Source of the DNA: CAVSMC01 sp963728935
GTDB lineage: Bacteria; Pseudomonadota; Gammaproteobacteria; Burkholderiales; Casimicrobiaceae
Reading direction: 5' to 3'
DNA: 64,000 nt
Assembly (NCBI GenBank): GCA_963728935.1
Contig: CAVSMC010000002.1
Coordinates: forward strand, 124,001 to 188,000
The number at the start of each line of letters is the position of its first letter. The stretch's first letter is position 1. The position numbers and the translations under genes were made by a program. This document shows, piece after piece, positions 7,787 through 16,998 of this stretch. The notes beneath the pieces were generated by a model that searched no databases, was not told where the DNA came from, and saw only the letters and a program-made list of their open reading frames with translations.

Positions 7787-9547
7787 ATGGCGACGCGACT
7801 GCCCGCGGTGGACGTGGTGATCGTCGGTTTCGGCTGGACCGGCAGCATTCTCGCGAAGGAGTTGACCGACGAAGGGCTGCAGGTCGTCGCGATCGAGCGC
7901 GGAGGGTTCCGCGACACCGTGCCCGATTTCGGCGTCGATCACATCCAGGACGAGCTGCGCTACGCGGTGCGCAACAGCATCTTCGAGCAGCCGAGCCGCG
8001 AGACGCTCACGTTCCGCAACCGCGTGGACCAGACGGCGCTGCCGATGCGCCATCTCGGATCGTTTCGGCCGGGCACGGGCGCCGGCGGCGCCGGAGTGCA
8101 CTGGAACGGCCAGACGTGGCGCTTCCTGCCGAGCGACTTCCGCAGCCGAAGCCACATCGTCGAGCGCTATGGCGCAAATTTCATCCCCGCCGACATGACG
8201 ATCCAGGACTGGGGTGTCACGTACGAGGACATGGAGCCGTACTACGACAAGTTCGAGTACTTGTGCGGCGTGTCGGGCCACGCCGGCAACCTGAAGGGCG
8301 CGCCGCAATCCGGCGGCAATCCGTTCGAAGGCCCGCGCTCGCGGCCGTATCCGTTGCCGCCGCTCAAGCGCAGCCACGGCTCGCAGCTCTTCGACAAGGC
8401 GGCGAGGGAAGTCGGGTACAAGCCGTTCCCGGCGCCGGCGGCGAACACCTCGCAGGCGTACCAGAACCTCTACGGCGTGCAGATGGGCATGTGCACGTAC
8501 TGCGGCTATTGCGAATGGTTCGGCTGCGGCAACTATTCGAAGTCGAGCCCTCAGGCGTGCGTGTTCCCCGTGCTGCTCGGACGCGGCAACTTCGAGCTGC
8601 GCGCGCACAGCGAGGTCACGCGGGTGAACCTCACGCCCGACAAACGCCGCGCCACCGGGGTGACGTACGTCGATCTCGCGGGACGCGAGTTCGAGCAGCC
8701 GGCGGACATCGTGCTCCTCTGTGCGTACGCACAGCACAACGTGCACCTGCTGCTTCTTTCGGGCATCGGCACGCCTTACGACCCGAATACGAAGCAAGGC
8801 GCCGTCGGCCGGAACTACGCGTACCAGATCACGTCAAGCGTCGACGTGTTCGTCGATGACCTGATCAATCCGTTCATGGGCGCCGGCGCGCTCGGCCAGG
8901 CGATCGACGAATTCAACGGCGACAACTTCGATCACGGGCCGCACGGGTTCATCGGCGGCGGCTACATCGCGCTGTGGACGACTGGCGGCCGCCCGATCCT
9001 GCAGCATCACGTTCCGGCCGGAACGCCGGCATGGGGATCGAAGTGGAAGCGCGCTCTCGCCGAGAACTACTTGCACAGCGTCAGCATCGCGACGCACGGC
9101 AGCGTGATGAGCTACCGCGACGCGTACCTCGACCTCGATCCGACGTATCGCGACTCCTACGGCAACCCGATGCTGCGGATGACATTCGACTTCCACGACA
9201 ATGAGCACAAGATGTCGAAGTTCGTCACCGGCAAGGCGGAGGACATCGCGAAGGCGATGAAGGCGCGCTCCCATCACGTGAAGCAGCGCAGCGGCCACTA
9301 CTCGATCGTGCCGTACCAGACGACGCACAACACCGGCGGCGCGATCATGGGCGACGATCCGCGAAAGAGCGTGGTCAACCGCTACCTGCAGTGCTGGGAC
9401 ATGCCGAACGTGTTCGTGCAGGGCGCCTGCCTGTTCCCGCAGAACGCGGGCTACAACCCGACCGGCACCGTCGGCGCCCTCGCGTTCTGGGGCGCTGACG
9501 CGCTGCGCCGCTACCTGCGCAACCCCGGACCGCTCGTGTCCGCATGA
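7787..9547 (+). CDS. GMC oxidoreductase, large flavoprotein subunit
   Basis: A 586-residue FAD-dependent glucose-methanol-choline family dehydrogenase. The N-terminal nucleotide fold reads VIVGFGWTGSILAKELTDEG; a second FAD motif is GTGAGGAGVHWNG near residue 100. The catalytic C-terminus has HNTGGAIMG, with the active-site His, and NPTGTVGALAFWGAD. A four-cysteine stretch, CTYCGYCEWFGCG near residue 240, is common in the gluconate/sorbitol dehydrogenase branch and in related proteins is considered a possible Fe-S site. Encoded between the small subunit and a tri-haem cytochrome (ATGA overlap), it forms the catalytic part of a periplasmic three-subunit dehydrogenase that feeds electrons to the respiratory chain. 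Confidence 0.93.
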   Translation: MATRLPAVDVVIVGFGWTGSILAKELTDEGLQVVAIERGGFRDTVPDFGVDHIQDELRYAVRNSIFEQPSRETLTFRNRVDQTALPMRHLGSFRPGTGAGGAGVHWNGQTWRFLPSDFRSRSHIVERYGANFIPADMTIQDWGVTYEDMEPYYDKFEYLCGVSGHAGNLKGAPQSGGNPFEGPRSRPYPLPPLKRSHGSQLFDKAAREVGYKPFPAPAANTSQAYQNLYGVQMGMCTYCGYCEWFGCGNYSKSSPQACVFPVLLGRGNFELRAHSEVTRVNLTPDKRRATGVTYVDLAGREFEQPADIVLLCAYAQHNVHLLLLSGIGTPYDPNTKQGAVGRNYAYQITSSVDVFVDDLINPFMGAGALGQAIDEFNGDNFDHGPHGFIGGGYIALWTTGGRPILQHHVPAGTPAWGSKWKRALAENYLHSVSIATHGSVMSYRDAYLDLDPTYRDSYGNPMLRMTFDFHDNEHKMSKFVTGKAEDIAKAMKARSHHVKQRSGHYSIVPYQTTHNTGGAIMGDDPRKSVVNRYLQCWDMPNVFVQGACLFPQNAGYNPTGTVGALAFWGADALRRYLRNPGPLVSA

Positions 9548-10818
9548 AATCTCCGCCGAAGCTCACCATGCGCGCGCCATTCAATCTCGTCGCCGGCATA
9601 CTCGGCCTGCTCGCCGTGTGCAGCGTGTCGCTCGCCGACCAGAGCGGCACGCCTGCGCTCCACTCGCAGATCATGCGCGGACGCTACCTCGTCGAGGCCG
9701 GCGATTGCACGGCGTGCCACACCGCTGAAGGCGGGCAGCCGTTCGCGGGCGGCCGCGCGATCCCGACGCCGTTCGGAACGATCTACTCGTCGAACATCAC
9801 CCCGGACAAGGAGACCGGCCTCGGCAGATGGAGCGACGAGGACTTCTGGCAGGCGCTGCACGACGGCCGCAGCGCCAAGAAGGGCCGCCTTTATCCGGCG
9901 ATGCCGTTCCCGTGGTACACGCGGCTCGGGCACGACGACGTGCTCGCGATCAAGGCGTATCTCGACACGCTCGCGCCCGTGCGCAACGAGGTGAAGGAGC
10001 CTGAGCTGCCGTGGCCGTTGAGCTGGCGCGCGGTGGCGCTGTGGGCATGGGACGGGATGTTCTTCGAATCGGGCGTATTCCGGCGGAATGCGCAGAAGTC
10101 TGCCGAGTGGAACCGCGGCGCGTATCTCGTCGACGGTGCCGGTCACTGCGGCGCGTGCCATTCGCCGAAGAATCTGCTCGGCGCCGTCAAGAGCGACGAG
10201 CGCTTCGAGGGCGGCATGGGCGAAGGATGGTTCGCGAGCAGCCTGCGACCTACCACGGGCGAAGGCCTGGGCAGCTGGTCGTCCGACGACATCGTGAAAT
10301 ACCTGAAGACCGGCGCGAACGATCACACGCGCGCGATGGGCGCAATGAAGGCCGTCGTCGAGAAATCGACGAGCCATCTGAACGACTACGACCTGCACGC
10401 AATCGCCGTGTATCTGAAGGATCCCACCACCGGCAACGCCGAGCACGCGAAGACCCAAACGGCTTCCGACCATCGCGAGGTGCTCGACCGTGGGCATCTC
10501 GTCTACGTCGACCAGTGCGAGGGGTGCCACATGGAGAAAGCCGAAGGCTTGAAGGGCGTCTTCCCGCCGCTCGCCGGCAATACCGCGCTGCACGCCGACA
10601 ATGCGACGTCGCTTGCACGCATCGTCCTCGAGGGTGCGGATGGCGCGAGGACCACGCAAAGCCCCGAAGGGTTCGGCATGCCGGGATTCGCCGACAAGCT
10701 GAGCAACGCCGACATCGCGGCCGTGTTGACGTACCTGCGCGCGAATTTCGGCAATCGGGCGTCCGAGGTGTCCGAGTCCAAGGTCGCCGACGTGCGCAAA
10801 CAGATCGCCCAGAAGTGA
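9544..10818 (+). CDS. Tri-haem cytochrome c subunit of GMC dehydrogenase
   Basis: A 424-residue protein with a signal/anchor at about residues 12-32 and three class I cytochrome c domains. Their haem sites are CTACH (55-59), CGACH (near 200) and CEGCH (near 325); each is followed by a candidate axial Met such as AMPFPW and GMPGFAD. This is the layout of the cytochrome subunit of gluconate, sorbitol and alcohol dehydrogenases, which passes electrons from the flavoprotein to ubiquinone. It shares ATGA with the flavoprotein stop and ends the operon. A GC-rich hairpin follows at once. Confidence 0.95.
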   Translation: MKSPPKLTMRAPFNLVAGILGLLAVCSVSLADQSGTPALHSQIMRGRYLVEAGDCTACHTAEGGQPFAGGRAIPTPFGTIYSSNITPDKETGLGRWSDEDFWQALHDGRSAKKGRLYPAMPFPWYTRLGHDDVLAIKAYLDTLAPVRNEVKEPELPWPLSWRAVALWAWDGMFFESGVFRRNAQKSAEWNRGAYLVDGAGHCGACHSPKNLLGAVKSDERFEGGMGEGWFASSLRPTTGEGLGSWSSDDIVKYLKTGANDHTRAMGAMKAVVEKSTSHLNDYDLHAIAVYLKDPTTGNAEHAKTQTASDHREVLDRGHLVYVDQCEGCHMEKAEGLKGVFPPLAGNTALHADNATSLARIVLEGADGARTTQSPEGFGMPGFADKLSNADIAAVLTYLRANFGNRASEVSESKVADVRKQIAQK

Positions 10819-10825
10819 CGCGAGT

Positions 10826-10849
10826 GCGGGCGCCCGAGACCGGGCCCGC
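10826..10849 (+). terminator. Possible stem-loop after the GMC operon
   Basis: GCGGG pairs with CCCGC and, after a two-base bulge, CCCG pairs with CGGG around an AGAC tetraloop. It starts 8 bases after the cytochrome stop. There is no T-run, so intrinsic termination is uncertain. Confidence 0.35.
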
Positions 10850-11327
10850 GATCATCGCAGGCACGCGAGCGATGCCAACGAGACGGCGTGCATCACGGCG
10901 CGCCGTTCATCATCGGGTTAGAGCCGGCTGTGACCCGACGACGCCGTGCTGAACGCGGAAGGCCCCGCGAGGCTCCGCATGCCGAACCGCGACGGCTTCG
11001 TTGATCGAGCCACTCGACGCGCTGCGCCTCGCGCGCCGCGTCGGGGATGTCCGCTTCATTCGATGCGCGCACCGAGAGGGCCCCGCGTATCCAGGAGGAG
11101 AAAGCCGTGAGAATCGCCATCAACGGGGGGGTCTGCGCCGTGCATGCGCAAGCGTCGGCGGCCGCCGCCGGTACAAACGCGCAGGCGGCGAGTGCTTTCC
11201 GGTCGGTGACGCGGGGCGATCGTGCAATTTTTTCCGAATCCGCGCGGCGCCCGGCTCGGCACGCGACAGCGTCACGTCGCCGCTCACGCTTTGCTTTTGC
11301 GCAAAATCATTTGCTCAGATATGAGAT
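10850..11327. other. Intergenic region, no recognisable gene
   Basis: No open frame here has a family signature, a ribosome site or acceptable composition. The only regulatory candidate is the ECF-like site that follows at 11328. Confidence 0.6.
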
Positions 11328-11359
11328 GGCGGAACTTTGAGACCCACCGTGCGCTCACA
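11328..11359 (+). promoter_or_regulatory. Second copy of the ECF-type promoter pattern
   Basis: The blocks ggcggaacttt and gctcaca again occur with a 14-base spacer, matching 6891-6922 exactly outside the spacer. The nearest downstream gene on this strand is the TraR/DksA-like gene, about 225 bp away. Identical blocks and spacing at two intergenic places argue for a shared regulator; the identity of that regulator is inference. Confidence 0.4.
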
Positions 11360-11583
11360 TCGGCAAAGCGAACGTCAGGGCGCGACAGCAGGCGGCAGCA
11401 ACGGCGATCGCGTGCGCGGTGCCTGGCTCCGGCACCGCGCACGCGAAGCCGCGCCCGCCGCTTCGGGTGGGCCGCTTCGTTGGCATCCGATTGACGGACC
11501 ACGATGCATTCGCCATCACGCCGCAGTCGCGTTGGAAGTCGCCGCGGTCGGCCACGCAATAGTCTAACGCCGCGCTAGCAAGC

Positions 11584-12003
11584 ATGCCTGGGCAAGCCGC
11601 TGCAAGGGCATCACGATCGCCAATGAGGACGCTCAACGAAAGGCGGCTGCGGTCGCTGTTGCGCGCGCTCGATCGCCGCGAGCGCGAACTGCGTCGCATG
11701 ATCGCCGAGGAGCGGAATCTCGCCGCCGCGGCGGACGACCTCTCGCTGATGAAGGACCCGTCGAGCGACGGCGCCGACCGCGCGGATGCGCGCATGCGTT
11801 CCGAACTCGAGAATCGGATGATCGACCACTACCTGAACGAGCTTGCGAGCATCGACGCCGCTCGCTCGCGCATCGGCGACGGCACGTTCGGCGTATGCGT
11901 CGACTGCGGCGAGTGCATCGATGCGCGACGGCTGCTGGCCGTTCCCGACGCCGCGCGCTGCACGATATGCCAGCGTCGCCACGAGCGACGACTGGGTGTT
12001 TGA
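11584..12003 (+). CDS. TraR/DksA-type C4 zinc-finger protein
   Basis: A 139-residue protein. Residues 15-45 form an Arg/Glu-rich helix, residues 70-95 a second helix, and the C-terminus a DksA/TraR zinc finger with C105, C108, C126 and C129 (CVDC and CTIC). Members bind the RNA polymerase secondary channel and modulate initiation during stress. Two starts are possible, ATG 11584 and ATG 11623; neither has a good ribosome site, and the second would remove 13 residues. The acidic coiled-coil tip of true DksA is not clear, so it may be one of the short DksA-like proteins common in proteobacteria. Confidence 0.8.
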   Translation: MPGQAAARASRSPMRTLNERRLRSLLRALDRRERELRRMIAEERNLAAAADDLSLMKDPSSDGADRADARMRSELENRMIDHYLNELASIDAARSRIGDGTFGVCVDCGECIDARRLLAVPDAARCTICQRRHERRLGV

Positions 12004-12062
12004 GCGCACACACGCGGGTGGTCCGCTCCGACTCTCAGCGTAACGCTCGAAACGAAGCGCGA

Positions 12063-12470
12063 ATGCAAGAGCGATCCCGGCGTTGGATTACGCTCGCCCT
12101 GATTGGTGCCGTGCTGTCGGCTTTCGCGTTGGCATGGCGCTACACGCCGCTCGGCGAGTTCGCGACGGCCGACAGGATCACCGCCATCGCCCAGCGCGCA
12201 CGCGAACAGCCGTGGGTGCCGTTCGCATTGATTGCCGCTTACCCCGTAGCGGCCCTCGTGATGTTTCCGAGGCCGCTGCTTACGTTGTGCGCAACAATTG
12301 CATTCCGGCTCTCCGCCAGTAATCAGCGGCGCGAGCGCCAGCGGCAAGTCGATCCGGACGCAACGACCGCGTTGCAAGCGGCTTTTTCAGGGCATACTAT
12401 ATGCTGCCAAAGCATACGGGATCGAACAGGAAAGCGAAGCAGTAGACGGTCGTGCACTTCGCAGGTCTGA
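12063..12470 (+). pseudogene. Truncated VTT/TVP38-type membrane protein
   Basis: The first 80 codons encode the start of a TVP38/TMEM64 (VTT, DedA-like) protein: a membrane helix at 9-26 and then PWVPFALIAAYPVAALVMFPRP, the characteristic re-entrant region. At about 12302, right after CATIAF, the similarity stops and the frame continues into unrelated Arg/Ser-rich codons. Intact relatives have 200 or more residues, some fused to phospholipase D. The rest of the gene is missing, so this is a 5' remnant. Confidence 0.65.
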
Positions 12471-12845
12471 TCCGCGTTTCGCGGGGCCGCGGATGGGCGT
12501 CCGCGACTGCATCCGGCAACGGGACAATCGGATTCCGGTACGCACTGGCATCAGCACCGCGCCGCGTCAGGGGCATCATGAAATCTTCAAGTCATCGCCT
12601 CCAATGAGATCTTGACAGTGGCGAGGACAAACGCGATTACACGCTACGGGCATTCCCTGGGCGAACACCTCTGGAAGAGGTCGCTGCTCACTGCCGGTGG
12701 CGGATGATTTGACTGGCTGACGGCGACGTCGCACGGCTGCAAGTTCGATGCGGCGACCCCTGGTAGCGGGCACGCGGAAAGGGCCGCGTTCGCGAAGACG
12801 CACAGGATGTGGCGTGACCGTCGGTAAGACACACCAGGAGGGGCC
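12471..12845. other. Intergenic region, probable scar
   Basis: No supported gene. This follows the truncated VTT gene and probably lies at the deletion or insertion point. The last 15 bases contain the AGGAGG ribosome site of the DUF3014 gene. Confidence 0.5.
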
Positions 12846-13760
12846 ATGGAGCATCCAATAGGACCGGTCTATCCCGATCGCGATCACCCCCTCGCGCAAC
12901 CGGCGGAACGGACTCGGCGCGAAAGAGGGCCCCGCCCTTCGCGTTCCCGCCGGTGGCTCGTCGGAATTGTTGCGTGCGGGGTTGCGGTTGCCGGGTATCT
13001 GGCGTGGCGGTATCACGCGCCGATGTCCATACCCGCGGCCGATTCTGCTGCGGAAGCACCTTCGCCGGCCGCTCCGCCGGCACCAACGCCTTCTCCCCCG
13101 AGGTCGCCGCTGACGCAGTCACGGCTTCCCGACTATCCCGTTCCCTCGATCGACAGGCCCCAGCTTCCCTCGTTGGCAGCAAGCGACGGCATGTTGGGCG
13201 ACGCATTACGCCTTCACTTGGGAGCGGGTGAAGTGGCCGATCTGCTGTACGGGACCGACATCGTCTGGCGTCTGGTGGCAACGATCGATGCGCTGCCCCG
13301 CAAGCAACTCGCTCAGCGGCTGCTGCCCGTGCAGTCGCCGAAGGGATCGTTCCTGGCGCGCGAGCAGGACGGCCGTTGGGCGATCGATCCGGAGAACAAT
13401 CGGCGCTATGCAACCTACGTGGCGTTGGTGGAGCATGTGGACAGCAAGCGGCTTGTCGAGACGTACCTGCTCTTCTATCCGCTCTTTCAGGAGGAATACC
13501 GGATGCTGGGCCATCCTGACGGCAACTTCAACGACCGTCTCGTCGCCGTCATCGACGATCTGCTCGCCGCACCGAGCGCGGCCGAGCCGATCGCGCTGGT
13601 CCGTCCCAAGGTATTCTACGAGTTTGAGGATTCGGAGCTGGAGCAGCTGTCCGCCGGGAAAAAGATCATGCTGCGCATTGGAGAAGCGAATGCGCGCACG
13701 GTCAAGCGCAAGTTGGCGGAGATTCGCCGGCAAATCGTAGGCGTCAGCCGACCGCATTGA
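12846..13760 (+). CDS. DUF3014 membrane-anchored protein
   Basis: A 304-residue protein with a basic N-terminus, one membrane helix (about 38-55), a Pro/Ala-rich linker (60-90) and a C-terminal DUF3014 domain (about 100-295). Typical pieces are VWRLVATIDALPRKQLA, NNRRYATYVALVEHVD and FYEFEDSELEQLSAGKKIMLRIG. The family is a periplasmic, single-pass protein of unknown function found in many proteobacteria. A perfect AGGAGG four bases before ATG 12846 fixes the start. The trehalose synthase gene follows on the same strand after about 220 bp. Confidence 0.9.
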   Translation: MEHPIGPVYPDRDHPLAQPAERTRRERGPRPSRSRRWLVGIVACGVAVAGYLAWRYHAPMSIPAADSAAEAPSPAAPPAPTPSPPRSPLTQSRLPDYPVPSIDRPQLPSLAASDGMLGDALRLHLGAGEVADLLYGTDIVWRLVATIDALPRKQLAQRLLPVQSPKGSFLAREQDGRWAIDPENNRRYATYVALVEHVDSKRLVETYLLFYPLFQEEYRMLGHPDGNFNDRLVAVIDDLLAAPSAAEPIALVRPKVFYEFEDSELEQLSAGKKIMLRIGEANARTVKRKLAEIRRQIVGVSRPH

Positions 13761-13977
13761 GCCGCATTCGCGCCAAAGGTCCCCGGGCTGCCGAGTCGCC
13801 AAAGGCCGTCCCGCGGCTCTTGCTTGCTCATGGTTTGCCGAGCCCCGATGAATCGCTGCTGTTGCACGTAGAAGGGCGCCTCCACCGAGCCGCTTTCGCG
13901 TTCTGCGCATGTGGCGCGCGCAAGCGCAGCAGAGGCCAACGGTCGCGCGCTCGTTGCTGTTTGGCTTGGAGTTTCGC

Positions 13978-16239
13978 GTGCTGAAGACCCTGCTCTGGCG
14001 CTTTGCCATACCGACCTTCGTCGCGATCGCGGCCGCGGCATGGATCGCCGCGCCTCACGTGGAGAGCATCCTTACCGAGTGGTTCGGCACCGATATCGCG
14101 CTTCGCGCGCGGCTGGTCATGAGCAGCATCGAGGATCCGCTCGCCGAACTCGTGGAGAAGCACTCGCCGACGCGGCTGAAGCAGTTCCTGTCCAAGGTAA
14201 CCGCGGACGAGCGACTGCTCGGCGTTCTCGTCTGCCGTCCAGACGGCAAGCCGATCTTCGCGACCGAAGCGGTCCCTGCACAGGTGTCGTGCGCGCTCGC
14301 GGTGGGCGACCAAGGTCCGGCGAATCAAATCATCCACACGCCCAAAGGCTCGGTCCACGTAGCCCGTTTCGATAGCGCCACGTCCGGCGGCCCGCCGTTT
14401 CGCACGCTGATCGTGCATGACCTCTCGTTCGTCGATCGTCGCCAGATCAAGGCGCGCGACTACCTGGTCGCCTTCGCGATCGTCTCCGCAGTCGGACTGC
14501 TATTGTTGTCGGTTGCCGCGGCGTGGCTGTTGTTGCGCAGTTGGGCGAGCGCGCTGATCGTGGACATCCGCGGAAGACGCTTTCTCGACGATTCCACGTC
14601 GCATCGCTCGTCGCTGCCGATCCTTTCGCAGGTCCGCCAGGTTCTCCGCGAGATCGAGCAGAACCAGCGTCTCGAGATCGAATACCGCGAGAACTGGACT
14701 CCACAGGCATTGCAGCATGTCGTGCGGGAGCTACTCGAGTCACCACAGGTGGTCGTCGTGTCCAACCGCGAGCCCTATATCCACGATGTGGGGGTTGACG
14801 GGCGGCCGATCGTGCGGGTGCCGGCGAGCGGCATGGTGACCGCGCTGGAGCCGGTGATCCGCGCTTGCGAAGGGGTATGGGTCGCACACGGCAGCGGTGC
14901 GGCCGACCGCGACGTGGTCGACGCTCACGACCAGATCCGCGTGCCGCCTGGCGATCCGGCCTACACGCTGCGCCGCGTGTGGCTCACCGCCGAGGAAGAA
15001 CAGGGTTATTACTACGGATTCGCGAACGAGGGACTGTGGCCGCTTTGCCACCTCGCCTATGTGCGGCCCGCATTCCGCGAGCAGGACTGGCTGCAATACC
15101 GCACGGTGAATCAGAAGTTCGCCGACGTCGTCAGCAAGGAATCGCGCAGCGACCGGCCGCTCGTGTTCGTCCAGGACTATCACTTCGCACTGCTGCCGGC
15201 GCTGCTTCGCGACAGAATTCCCGGCGCCACCATCGCGGCGTTCTGGCACATTCCATGGCCCAATGCCGAAACGTTTGGCGTGTGTCCTTATAAGGAGGAG
15301 CTGCTGCACGGTCTGTTGTCGGCGGACATCCTGGGCTTCCACACGCGCTATCATTGCCAGAACTTCCTCGCGACGGTCGAGCGTTTCATCGAATGCCAGG
15401 TGGACACCGAATTGATGACCGTCAGCGTCCAGGGCCACGCGTGCCACGTCGCACCGTACCCGATCTCTATTGCATGGCCCCCGGGTGGACTCGAGAACCT
15501 TCCGCCAGCCCACGTATGCCGGCGCGAGGTTGTGCGTCGCTTCGGCTTGGATGAAAGCGTGCGCATCGGCGTAGGCGTTGAGCGCTGGGACTTCACCAAG
15601 GGCATCGTCGAGCGATTCCTCGCTCTCGAGCGCTTCCTCGACCAATACCCGAAATGGTGCCGACGGGTGACGCTGCTTCAAGTCGCCGCGCCGACGCGCA
15701 GCAGGCTACCCGTGTACGAAGCGCTTCAACACGAGACGCAGGATACGGCGAGGCGAATCAACGAGCGCTTTGGCGACGACCAGTGGCGCCCGATCGTGCT
15801 GATAGGCGAGCATCAGGCGCCACCTCAGGTATTCGAGCTCTACCGAGCGGCCGACTTCTGCCTGGTGAACAGTCTTCACGACGGCATGAATCTCGTCGCC
15901 AAGGAATTCGTCGCTGCCCGCGACGACGAGGATGGCGCGTTGATTCTCAGCACGTTCGCCGGGGCCTCACGCGAACTTGTCGAAGCGCTGCTCGTCAATC
16001 CCTACGACATCGTCGGCACCAGCGAGGCGATTCTTGCCGCGCTGGAAATGCCGCGCGAAGAGCGCCGCAAGCGTATGCAACTGATGCGACGGACGGTCAA
16101 GGAGAACAATGTCTATCGGTGGGCCGGGCGCATTCTGACGGATGCGGCGCGCGTACGGCAGCGCGAGCAGTTGCGGCTTCAGGCCTCTGCTCATGCAGAT
16201 GAATCCTTGTCCACACCCAAGATCGTGCGCATCCGCTGA
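13978..16239 (+). CDS. otsA: Trehalose-6-phosphate synthase with N-terminal membrane sensor-like region
   Basis: A 753-residue protein. I start at GTG 13978 because GGAG lies six bases upstream; an ATG at 13909 would add 23 residues without a ribosome site. The N-terminus has a helix at about 4-25, an extracytoplasmic stretch (about 26-160) and a second helix (162-185), which resembles a signalling-protein front end. The GT20 glycosyltransferase domain begins near 258 with VVVSNREPYIHD. Key motifs are QDYHFALLPALLRDRIP, FWHIPWPNAETFG, VERWDFTKGI and HDGMNLVAKEFVA. The enzyme joins UDP-glucose and glucose-6-phosphate to trehalose-6-phosphate, an osmoprotectant precursor. No trehalose phosphatase gene is adjacent. 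Confidence 0.9.
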   Translation: MLKTLLWRFAIPTFVAIAAAAWIAAPHVESILTEWFGTDIALRARLVMSSIEDPLAELVEKHSPTRLKQFLSKVTADERLLGVLVCRPDGKPIFATEAVPAQVSCALAVGDQGPANQIIHTPKGSVHVARFDSATSGGPPFRTLIVHDLSFVDRRQIKARDYLVAFAIVSAVGLLLLSVAAAWLLLRSWASALIVDIRGRRFLDDSTSHRSSLPILSQVRQVLREIEQNQRLEIEYRENWTPQALQHVVRELLESPQVVVVSNREPYIHDVGVDGRPIVRVPASGMVTALEPVIRACEGVWVAHGSGAADRDVVDAHDQIRVPPGDPAYTLRRVWLTAEEEQGYYYGFANEGLWPLCHLAYVRPAFREQDWLQYRTVNQKFADVVSKESRSDRPLVFVQDYHFALLPALLRDRIPGATIAAFWHIPWPNAETFGVCPYKEELLHGLLSADILGFHTRYHCQNFLATVERFIECQVDTELMTVSVQGHACHVAPYPISIAWPPGGLENLPPAHVCRREVVRRFGLDESVRIGVGVERWDFTKGIVERFLALERFLDQYPKWCRRVTLLQVAAPTRSRLPVYEALQHETQDTARRINERFGDDQWRPIVLIGEHQAPPQVFELYRAADFCLVNSLHDGMNLVAKEFVAARDDEDGALILSTFAGASRELVEALLVNPYDIVGTSEAILAALEMPREERRKRMQLMRRTVKENNVYRWAGRILTDAARVRQREQLRLQASAHADESLSTPKIVRIR

Positions 16240-16599
16240 TGAGCGAACGGTGTCGTTCTCGCGACTTTCTACCGCTGTCATCAAAGCGGCGCGGTCCTGA
16301 GGCGTCGACGATGGCAGGCTGCGGCCAGTCCCAATGGCGCCACGCCATGCTCATGTTCTTTGCATCACGACGTGCGCCGACGGATGGACGTCGCAACCGC
16401 TTCGCATGCGCGAGCCAGCGCGCCGGACCGCCTTTCGATTCTGCTGCCGCATCGGTACTTTTCGAGAATGCGGTATTGGTCGATACTGCACGGAAGGGTT
16501 GGCTTCCCTACAACTGCGGCCACGCCTAGCAGGTGGCGCCAGCCAAGCGCGCAACTGCCATGCTTCGCGTCGGCCGCGAAAGACGCGCCGGAGGATCGA
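16240..16599. other. Intergenic region before the lipoprotein gene
   Basis: An open frame enters from 16360 in the frame of the lipoprotein gene, but its first 80 codons show no signal or domain. The ribosome site GGAGG at 16590-16594 places the true start at 16600. Nothing else is recognisable. Confidence 0.6.
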
Positions 16600-16998
16600 A
16601 TGGCTATCTACAACCGGTCGATAGCGGCTCTTGTCGCCATGCTCGCTCTTGTCGCCGGTTGTCAATCGAGCAAAGTCTCTGAGACGGCTCAACCCACGAC
16701 GCCCCCGATGGAGGCCCCCGCGACACCGGAGCCGAGCCCGTCGCCACCGCCCGAAAGCACGACGCCGGCCAAGCAGCCGGAAGTCATGCCAGCTCCTCAA
16801 GCCGATACCGATTCAATGCCGACGATCGAGCTCCAAAAGCGGCTCGCCGAGCTTGGGTACAGACCGGGGCCGCTGGACGGCGTGATGGGTCCGCGGACGA
16901 TCAATGCGCTAAAGCGTTTTCAGCGCGATCAAAAGTTGCCGCCGACGGGCAAGCTTGACGCCGAGACTGTTGCAAGGCTTCACGGCGCGAGGCACTGA
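16600..16998 (+). CDS. Peptidoglycan-binding lipoprotein
   Basis: A 132-residue protein starting at ATG 16600, 6 bases after GGAGG. The signal peptide ends in the lipobox LVAGC with the lipidated Cys at 21. A Pro/Thr/Ser-rich spacer (25-70) follows, then a peptidoglycan-binding domain 1 (about 75-130) with IELQKRLAELGYRPGPLDGV and GPRTINALKRFQRD. It is probably an envelope lipoprotein that docks to murein. There is no catalytic domain, so it is structural or targeting. It appears to be a single-gene unit. Confidence 0.88.
   Translation: MAIYNRSIAALVAMLALVAGCQSSKVSETAQPTTPPMEAPATPEPSPSPPPESTTPAKQPEVMPAPQADTDSMPTIELQKRLAELGYRPGPLDGVMGPRTINALKRFQRDQKLPPTGKLDAETVARLHGARH

Noticed and set aside
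12298..12615. A possible IS66-like transposase fragment after the VTT remnant
   Set aside because: Only a few residues (IEQESEAVDGRALRR) were suggestive and the next frames did not continue the family.
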